From an uncultured Collinsella sp. (GTDB lineage Bacteria > Actinomycetota > Coriobacteriia > Coriobacteriales > Coriobacteriaceae), in assembly GCA_937958315.1 (NCBI GenBank), contig CALFGH010000184.1, positions 1 through 9,390 of the forward strand: DNA of 9,390 nt, given 5' to 3'. Position 1 is the first letter of the stretch. Every line of letters starts with the position of its first letter. Of this stretch, positions 4,192 through 9,390 are shown piece after piece. The notes beneath the pieces were generated by a model that saw only the letters and a list, made by a program, of their open reading frames with translations, did no database searches and was not told where the DNA came from. Position numbers and translations under genes: made by a program.

Positions 4192-6075
4192 ATGGGTACC
4201 CGCGAGCGACATATCGGCCACGTGGCCGCCCGATCCGCACCCGTGGCGGATCCCAGGGGCGGCAGGCTCTTCGCCATGCCGCGATTTCTTGTTGGCATAA
4301 CACATCAGGTATACCGTCACCGCGTCTTTGCTATCGCCGGCGCCATCACCGCGCTGTTCCTCATGCTTTTGGCAGTCTTGCCGGCGCCGTTCGCCTTCGA
4401 CCCCAAACTATCTAACGCCGTGCCCGCCTATAGCGAGGTGTCCGAAGAGGTCGTGGATGCGCTCGTCCACTCGAGCTCTCTCCTGCTGCTTGTCGCCGCA
4501 ATTGTATTTTCGATCTGGGGCGTATCGGTCTATCTGCGCTGTTTGGACTATGTGTTGCGCCGCCGCCTTGTTGCCGTCGCCACCATCTGCATCCTGTGGA
4601 TGATCGAAGTCATTCTCAAGTACAAGTCATTCACGCCGTTCTATGCCACTGTGCTGTGGTACCTGTACTACGTGCCCATGACGCTCATTCCGCTGCTCTA
4701 CCAGTTGTGTGGTCTGCGCCTTGCGGGCCTGGAGCAACACCGCCTGGGTCGCCGCTACTGCGTTGCGCTGTGGATTGCGGCCATCCTGCTTATCGGATTT
4801 GTGCTCACCAACGATTTTCACCAGCAGGTCTTCCACTTTGACCGTACAAGCGACACCTGGAGCAACGATTACACGTACGGCTGGGGTTATTTCGCCGTCC
4901 TCGTGTGGACGGCCTTTAACTTTGTGGCCTTTTTTATCCTGGTGGGCCGGTCCTCGTCCTTTCGCATCCAACGTTTCTCGGGCACGGCGGCGCTCGTGCT
5001 GCTGGGCGGCGCGTTCTTTGCCATCTCATATGCGCTGCGCGTGCCCTGGGCATGGAGGCTCAACTTCTCGCTCATCTATTGCGTCTTGTGCGTGGTGGCG
5101 ATGGAAATCTGTCTCGATTGCGGTGTCGTTCCGTCATATCACGACATCGCCGGCATTTTCGACACCTTGCCGCTCGACCTCAAAGTCCTAACGCGCGACC
5201 TGCAGGAAGTCTATGCCACGCCAGTGTCAAAGCCAATGCCGGTAGGCGTGTGCGAAGAGCTGCGAGCCCAGGAACACGGGCATGCCCATGCCTTTGCCGT
5301 GGAGTCCAATCCCGATGTAATGTACCGTGCCTTTCCACTGCTGGGCGGATCGGCCCTGCTTGCCCAAGACGTGTCGGATCTCAACGAGCTTAACCGTGAA
5401 CTGGCACACCGTTGTATGGAGCTGCAGCGTCAAAATGAGCTGCTCGCTGCCGACTACGACCTTAAGACGCACCTGGCAGATCAAGAGGCCGAGACCTTGC
5501 TGGTCCAAGACGTGGACCAGGCGCTTGCCCGCGCGCTCGAAGGGATGTACGACCTGCTGAGCTCGCTGCCGCCGTTGACCGATGAAGCGTCTTCGCACGA
5601 GCGTTACCGCATGCTGCAGCGCGCCAAGATGCTCGTCGCCTATTGCAAGCGCAAAGGGTCGCTCACGTTGGCACAGCACGGGGAGAGCGGTTTTGATCGC
5701 GACCGTATTCAGCTCATTGCCAACGAGCTCGCAAGCGACCTGCGCACCATCGATATCGATTGCGCTTCGATTATCGCCATACGGCGCCCGATGCACGCCA
5801 GTACGGTAAGCGCCCTGTACGACTGCGTGTATGACTTTGCGTTTTTTGCCTACACCACCGACCATCCGGCGCTTATGTATCACTTGGGCGACCATGACCG
5901 ATGCAGTGTCGAGCTGCGCGCCACGCTTTTTTCCAACGATGATGAAGATCTTTCGCAGACGCCCGCCGCGCAAGAGCTCGAAAGCGCTCTGCAAGGGCGC
6001 AACGTGGCATACCGCCTTGAGGGCGAGTCCGGCCAGCTGCGCATGATCGTCTTGATGCCGAGGGCGGGTGAGTGA
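4192..6075 (+). CDS. 7TM-type membrane sensor protein with degenerate histidine-kinase-like C-terminus
   Basis: About 627 residues from ATG 4192. Seven or eight hydrophobic helices lie within residues 45-310 (roughly 45-63, 95-113, 125-142, 151-172, 190-207, 230-250, 262-282, 290-310). The sequences WYLYYVPMTLIPLL and TNDFHQQVFHF (from residue 206) are typical of histidine-kinase N-terminal 7TM domains. A PAS-like segment with ALLAQDVSDLNELN follows near 385-400, then a coiled coil to about 440. The remainder has the layout of a kinase, including MLVAYCKRKGSLTL (from 480), but no phospho-accepting HD/HE motif, no N-box asparagine (YDCVYDFAFFAYTTDHP, from 543) and no DxGxG box, so it should not bind ATP or autophosphorylate. 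It overlaps the next gene by 4 nt if that gene starts at GTG 6072. Start uncertain: ATG 4276 is an alternative that would give a short N-terminus before the first helix. The 28 extra residues are Arg-rich and use CGA and AGG codons. Confidence 0.75.
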   Translation: MGTRERHIGHVAARSAPVADPRGGRLFAMPRFLVGITHQVYRHRVFAIAGAITALFLMLLAVLPAPFAFDPKLSNAVPAYSEVSEEVVDALVHSSSLLLLVAAIVFSIWGVSVYLRCLDYVLRRRLVAVATICILWMIEVILKYKSFTPFYATVLWYLYYVPMTLIPLLYQLCGLRLAGLEQHRLGRRYCVALWIAAILLIGFVLTNDFHQQVFHFDRTSDTWSNDYTYGWGYFAVLVWTAFNFVAFFILVGRSSSFRIQRFSGTAALVLLGGAFFAISYALRVPWAWRLNFSLIYCVLCVVAMEICLDCGVVPSYHDIAGIFDTLPLDLKVLTRDLQEVYATPVSKPMPVGVCEELRAQEHGHAHAFAVESNPDVMYRAFPLLGGSALLAQDVSDLNELNRELAHRCMELQRQNELLAADYDLKTHLADQEAETLLVQDVDQALARALEGMYDLLSSLPPLTDEASSHERYRMLQRAKMLVAYCKRKGSLTLAQHGESGFDRDRIQLIANELASDLRTIDIDCASIIAIRRPMHASTVSALYDCVYDFAFFAYTTDHPALMYHLGDHDRCSVELRATLFSNDDEDLSQTPAAQELESALQGRNVAYRLEGESGQLRMIVLMPRAGE

Positions 6076-7571
6076 CGATGCAGATTTCGCTCATCCTTCC
6101 CCAAATCGTTGCGCTCGATGTTGTCTTTGCCCTGGCTGCGTGTCTGCAGACGATCCACGTCCCGCTCATCGCATCGCGCCGCTCGTCCTATAACCGTAAG
6201 GTGATTTGCGCCTACGAGGCGAGTCTTGTGCTTCACCTGATGATTTCGGCGCTCATCTTATTCGCGTCGTCTGGCTCGTATCTGGTGGCGCCGCTTGACG
6301 TTTGCGCCAGGGCAATGGGCGGAGTGCTGTGGCTCAATGCCGCGATCTTTGCCTATGGCGTGGTACTTATGGTGCGCTATCGTCGCCCCGTCATGCTGGT
6401 CGAGCTGCTGCTTGTTGTCGCCGTTACACCGCCGGTGGTTTTTGCCATGGGCTCGACGTGGACCGTTGTCCTTATCGCAGAGGGAGCGTTCTTCCTGTTC
6501 CGTTCCATCGCGGCGCTCTTAATGGACGTCCGTAACCGCCAGGAGGATATCACCGCGTTCTCGACGATCGAGACCATCAACGTGATTCCCGTGGGCATCC
6601 TGTATCTGGACCCGAGGGGCCGTCCGCTGCTCATGAACCGCTGCATGCGCAAAAACCTGGTGGAACTTCATATGCCCACCGATTTAGGTGACATGAGCGG
6701 CACATGGAACGACCTGCGCAAACTCAGCATGCAAATGCCCGAAAGCAGCAGGAACCGTGTGCGGATTAATCTGGACCGTTTTGGTGAGGCGCGCGTTGTG
6801 GTCGAGGTTTCTCCCGCCGAGATTCGCTTGTTCGTGCACGATGACGTTATGGTTTCGGGCCGCCTCTTCGAGCGCATTATCGGTCTGGATGTAACGGAGT
6901 ATGCGCATGCCCATGATCGCCTAGCGCAAGCCAACCACCTGCTTGAGCTTGCGGGCCAAGAGCTCCAAGCCCAGATCGAAGAAGTCAAAAAAGTTGCTGA
7001 CAATGCGGCCTATCTGCGTATGCGCGCTCGCGTGCACGACGTGATCGGGCAGCGCCTGTCCATCCTCCATCGTTATCTGGAGGAGGGGCGCTTGGATGAC
7101 GAGTCACTCGAGCAGATCGACCCGCTGCTGCGCTCAATCGCTGCCGATCTGCGCAGCGGGGGCGACACCGAACCGGCAGAGCAACTGGGCGATATCGTCC
7201 ATGCCTTTGGCCTGGTGAGCGTGCAGATCGATGTTGAGGGCGAGCTGCCAAGCGACGCGCGTGTCGCCGCCGCATTTTTGCAGATTATCCGCGAGGCCTC
7301 GACCAATGCCACCAAGCATGCGCAGGCGCATCGGGTCCGCGTGCGTCTGTGGCAGGAGACGTCGGAAGACGGCGCTGTTGCGCGGATGACCGTTTCTAAC
7401 GACGGCGCGCCTGCACCCGTATCGTATCGCGAGGGAACGGGTATCCCTGGTATGAGGCATGTCGCACAGAATCTGGGCGGCAGCCTGGAAGTCCACACCG
7501 CCCCGCCCTTCACGCTTACGGTGTCCATCCCGCTCGCCTCCAACGCCACGGTCCAAAGGAGAAGTTCATGA
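6072..7571 (+). CDS. Membrane-bound NarL-type sensor histidine kinase with PAS domain
   Basis: ATP-dependent sensor kinase predicted to phosphorylate the response regulator encoded next. Numbered from GTG 6072 (499 residues): about five membrane helices in residues 5-150, a PAS-like segment from about 165 (INVIPVGILYLDPRGRPLL), and a coiled coil at about 280-315. Next comes a HisKA_3-type dimerisation domain, RMRARVHDVIGQRLSIL, with phospho-acceptor His322 followed by Asp323. The ATPase domain keeps Glu408 and Asn412 in REASTNATKHA, Asp444 and Gly445 in SNDGAP, and the glycine loop GTGIPGM, so catalysis should be intact. The GTG overlaps the preceding stop by 4 nt (GTGA). ATG 6078 is the other possible start, and the choice changes only two residues. 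The stop overlaps the regulator start by 4 nt. Tight coupling suggests fixed stoichiometry of all three proteins. Confidence 0.9.
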   Translation: MTMQISLILPQIVALDVVFALAACLQTIHVPLIASRRSSYNRKVICAYEASLVLHLMISALILFASSGSYLVAPLDVCARAMGGVLWLNAAIFAYGVVLMVRYRRPVMLVELLLVVAVTPPVVFAMGSTWTVVLIAEGAFFLFRSIAALLMDVRNRQEDITAFSTIETINVIPVGILYLDPRGRPLLMNRCMRKNLVELHMPTDLGDMSGTWNDLRKLSMQMPESSRNRVRINLDRFGEARVVVEVSPAEIRLFVHDDVMVSGRLFERIIGLDVTEYAHAHDRLAQANHLLELAGQELQAQIEEVKKVADNAAYLRMRARVHDVIGQRLSILHRYLEEGRLDDESLEQIDPLLRSIAADLRSGGDTEPAEQLGDIVHAFGLVSVQIDVEGELPSDARVAAAFLQIIREASTNATKHAQAHRVRVRLWQETSEDGAVARMTVSNDGAPAPVSYREGTGIPGMRHVAQNLGGSLEVHTAPPFTLTVSIPLASNATVQRRSS

Positions 7572-8188
7572 TCCGCGTCCTTATAGTTGAAGACCAGGCC
7601 ATCCTGCGCGAGAGCCTGGCGCGCTCCGTTGGCGACCAGCCCGATATGACCGTTGTTTCCGCCATTGCCGATGCTTCCGAGGCCTTGGGTGTCGCGCTCA
7701 AGGAGCGCCCGGACATGATACTGATGGACGTATGCACCGAGCATGATTCCAACGGCATCGTGGCGGCGGCGCGCATCAAAGAACAACTGCCCGAGTGCCG
7801 CGTCATTATCATGACGGGTATGCCCGAAATTACTTTTGTGGACCAGGCGCGCGAGGCGGGCGTCGACAGCTTTGTGTACAAGAACGTCGGTATCGACGAG
7901 CTATTCGCCGTGATGCGCTCCACGCTGGCGGGTTACTGCACGTTTCCCAAGCCGCCCGAGAGCATCTTCTCGGGCACGGCGGCCCTCGACGATGTCGAGC
8001 TGTCGATCTTGCGCCTTGCCTGCGAGGGTAAGAGCCGCCGCGAGATCGCGGCCGAGCTGTTTATGAGCGAGGGCACCATCAAACGCCGCATCTCGGAGAT
8101 TCTCAATAAGACCGGCTACGACAACATCATGCGCCTGGCCGTGCGCGCAGTAACGGAGGGCAGCATCGTTCCCAACATGGAGCGCTAA
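7568..8188 (+). CDS. Response regulator, LuxR/NarL family
   Basis: DNA-binding transcription factor, 206 residues. The receiver domain (about 1-120) has all expected residues: acidic pair Glu8-Asp9, phosphorylation site Asp54 (ILMDV), Thr83 (IIMTG) and Lys105 (FVYKN). The C-terminal LuxR-type helix-turn-helix (about 138-195) reads LRLACEGKSRREIAAEL followed by MSEGTIKRRISEIL, matching the NarL pattern. ATG 7568 overlaps the kinase stop (ATGA) and has a strong ribosome site AAAGGAG (7555-7561) 6 nt upstream. The kinase upstream is the natural partner, since HisKA_3 kinases pair with NarL-type regulators. Targets are unknown; the window shows no obvious repeated binding site at the operon's own promoter. 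A long hairpin (8214-8248) follows. Confidence 0.95.
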   Translation: MIRVLIVEDQAILRESLARSVGDQPDMTVVSAIADASEALGVALKERPDMILMDVCTEHDSNGIVAAARIKEQLPECRVIIMTGMPEITFVDQAREAGVDSFVYKNVGIDELFAVMRSTLAGYCTFPKPPESIFSGTAALDDVELSILRLACEGKSRREIAAELFMSEGTIKRRISEILNKTGYDNIMRLAVRAVTEGSIVPNMER

Positions 8189-8213
8189 CGCTCGTTACGC
8201 ATCGGCATAAAGC

Positions 8214-8248
8214 GGCGGGGCCGCAGGATTATCTCCTGCGGCCCCGTC
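8214..8248. terminator. Hairpin between convergent transcription units
   Basis: CGGGGCCGCAGGA (8216-8228) pairs perfectly with 8234-8246 around a 5-nt loop (TTATC), and the stem can be extended by two more pairs on each side. It lies 25 nt after the regulator stop and 50 nt beyond the lipoprotein stop on the opposite strand, so it can serve both units. Neither side carries a clear U-tract, so termination may need a factor. Confidence 0.6.
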
Positions 8249-8298
8249 TGGCATGTGCGCGGATGTGTCCGCCAATCCGCGGCTGATGTTACGTGCCG

Positions 8299-9141
8299 CT
8301 ACGCGATGGTCGCGGTGTAGGAGGCGACGTCCTCATAGGAATCGGTCAGGTAGGCGTCGATGCCGATGGTCGTATTGACGAGGTCGTCAAGGCTGTCAAG
8401 CTCGCCGTTCGAGAACGTGAATTCCTCGGTGGCGTTGGTGCCGGGCATCAGGTGAGCCGAGAACCAGGGTTCCTTCATGGTGCCGTTGACGTTGGTCTTG
8501 CCGGAAGGAGCGTAGAAGGTCAGGTCCTTGTCGCTCTTGTTGGTGATGTTGACGACAAAGCCGATATCGCCCCAGTCGTCCTTGAACTTCTCGGTGATGG
8601 TGATGGTGCACAGATCGTCATCGGCGACGGTGACGGCGGGGGAGATTTCGATGCTCTGGACGTCGTCGTCTTCGACGGCCTCATCGATCTCATCTTCCTT
8701 CTCGGCCGCCTCGCGATCCTTCTTCACCGTACCGGACAGATCCTTGTCGGACTTCGTAAAGATAAGCTTGTCGCCTTCCACCTCGAGGACGAGCTTGTCG
8801 TCCTTGAGCTTCAGGTCGTGCGACTCATCTTCGGCGGTAATCGTTACGGTGGTGGCGTCCTTGGCCTCCCATTTCAGGTCCGCGACCTCAAGGAACATGT
8901 CGAGGACACCCGTGCCGTCTTCGTCGAGGATCAGGATACAGTTGAGGCCCCACTCCTTGAGCATATCCATGTACTCATCGGTGAGCTCTTCGCCGTCCAA
9001 GGTTCCACCCGAGTACTGCCAGCTGCCGACGAAGTTGGCCTTGGGGTCCTTGCCGCCGCCGCTGCAGCCCGTCAGGGCAAAGGCGAGCGCCAGGACGCAT
9101 GTCAGGAATGCGAGTACGGACTTTTTGAACGTTGTCTTCAT
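8299..9141 (-). CDS. Secreted lipoprotein of unknown function, two-domain
   Basis: 280 residues. A basic N-terminus (KTTFKK), a hydrophobic stretch and the lipobox ALTGC give signal-peptidase II cleavage before Cys26, so the mature protein is lipid-anchored on the outer face of the membrane. After a short GGGK spacer, residues 37-130 (GSWQYSGGTLDGEEL and onward) look like the small beta-barrel, lipocalin-like repeats common in such lipoproteins. A highly charged linker (about 138-160, Lys/Glu/Asp-rich) joins a C-terminal beta-sandwich-like domain. Its segment FVVNITNKSDKDLTFYA recalls DUF4352/DUF5067 Ig-like domains; that match is only by eye. The ribosome site AAGGAGG (complement of 9147-9153) is nearly perfect and 5 nt from the ATG. 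The gene follows a zinc-ribbon protein gene on the same strand after 81 bp. No enzymatic motif seen. Confidence 0.85.
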   Translation of the reverse strand: MKTTFKKSVLAFLTCVLALAFALTGCSGGGKDPKANFVGSWQYSGGTLDGEELTDEYMDMLKEWGLNCILILDEDGTGVLDMFLEVADLKWEAKDATTVTITAEDESHDLKLKDDKLVLEVEGDKLIFTKSDKDLSGTVKKDREAAEKEDEIDEAVEDDDVQSIEISPAVTVADDDLCTITITEKFKDDWGDIGFVVNITNKSDKDLTFYAPSGKTNVNGTMKEPWFSAHLMPGTNATEEFTFSNGELDSLDDLVNTTIGIDAYLTDSYEDVASYTATIA

Positions 9142-9180
9142 GGTGTCCTCCTTTATCGAACGAAACCCATAGAAGCAAAT

Positions 9181-9203
9181 GCGGGGGGTGGCGGAACCCC
9201 CGC
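9181..9203 (-). terminator. Hairpin between the zinc-ribbon gene and the lipoprotein gene
   Basis: Read on the minus strand, GCGGGGG and CCCCCGC form a 7-bp GC-only stem with a 9-nt loop, followed by ATTTGCTTCT. The T-content downstream is modest, so this may be a partial terminator letting some zinc-ribbon transcript continue into the lipoprotein gene, or a processing hairpin. Confidence 0.45.
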
Positions 9204-9222
9204 CAATTACCAGATAAAGGGG

Positions 9223-9390
9223 TTAGGGCCGGGGTGTTCCGCAGTTGCTGCAGAACTTGCCGCCGTTTTCGCTACCGCAGTTGGGGCAGAACCACTTGGT
9301 CGGTGCCGGGGCGGGTGCGGGACTGCCGCACTCGGGGCAGAACTTGCCGGTGTTGGTGGCACCGCAACTGCAGGTCCACGTGCCGGCCGC
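9223..9390 (-). CDS. C-terminal end of a double zinc-ribbon protein (start beyond window)
   Basis: Reading the minus strand from the window edge gives 55 residues ending at a TAA (complement of 9223-9225); no start is inside the window. Two zinc ribbons are obvious in this visible part: Cys7, Cys9, Cys18 and Cys21 (TCSCG ... FCPECG), then Cys35, Cys38, Cys47 and Cys50 (FCPNCG ... FCSNCG), separated by a Pro-Ala linker (residues 24-30). The TGKFCPECG wording is the usual C-terminal tail of membrane-associated zinc-ribbon proteins, such as SPFH-domain (virion-core-like) proteins, but the domain it is attached to cannot be seen. Metal binding is secure; function is not. The lipoprotein gene follows on the same strand. 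Confidence 0.8.
   Translation of the reverse strand, partial: AAGTWTCSCGATNTGKFCPECGSPAPAPAPTKWFCPNCGSENGGKFCSNCGTPRP

Noticed and set aside
5227..5994. 255-codon open frame antisense to the 7TM protein gene
   Set aside because: Shadow of the coding strand; the plus frame carries membrane helices and family motifs, while the minus frame has none.
8528..9172. 214-codon serine-rich plus-strand open frame opposite the lipoprotein
   Set aside because: Low-complexity Ser/Val/Thr composition arises from the reverse complement of Asp/Glu/Lys codons; the minus-strand frame has a lipobox and an excellent ribosome site.

Overview
The window looks like a chromosomal stretch from a high-GC, anaerobic, gut-type Actinobacterium of the class Coriobacteriia; Collinsella is my best guess. 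This is an inference from the GC-rich codon use, the gene mix (LuxS, a GH1 6-phospho-beta-glucosidase, a DUF4867-type protein, a 7TM-type sensor protein with a NarL-type two-component pair, lipoproteins with zinc-ribbon neighbours) and the abundance of intergenic palindromes. No database was consulted.

Left part (1-2274, + strand): the window opens inside an FGGY-family carbohydrate kinase of glycerol-kinase type, of which only the C-terminal 280 residues are present. A 152-bp spacer follows with four alternating copies of a TGGGACGGGG arm, one pair of which forms a textbook terminator. Then comes luxS, closed by a strong terminator. Next is a DUF4867-like, cupin-like protein preceded by a good promoter and a perfect 8+8 bp inverted repeat placed like an operator.

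Middle (2275-4191): a 344-bp non-coding stretch carries two copies of a 59-bp palindromic element (17-bp arms, constant 25-nt loop, one compensatory base-pair change) and then a different 47-bp hairpin. Downstream lies a complete family 1 glycoside hydrolase with the phosphate-binding motif of 6-phospho-beta-glucosidases. No PTS gene is visible beside it. A perfect 14-bp hairpin closes this unit.

Right part (4192-8188, + strand): three tightly coupled genes form one signalling operon. They are a 7TM-type membrane protein with a degenerate kinase-like C-terminus, a membrane-bound PAS-containing NarL-type histidine kinase with intact catalytic residues, and a LuxR/NarL-type response regulator. 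Both junctions are 4-nt overlaps (the first assumes a GTG start). The likely reading is that the degenerate protein acts as a sensor or co-receptor for the intact kinase.

End (8214-9390, - strand): a 15-bp hairpin separates the convergent units. On the minus strand are a secreted lipoprotein with a perfect lipobox and, upstream of it, the C-terminal end of a protein with two zinc ribbons that runs off the window edge.

I see no rRNA, tRNA, CRISPR array, transposase or integrase in the window. The most unusual material is the structured intergenic DNA (855-975, 1595-1620, 2282-2473) and the three-component signalling operon containing a pseudokinase.
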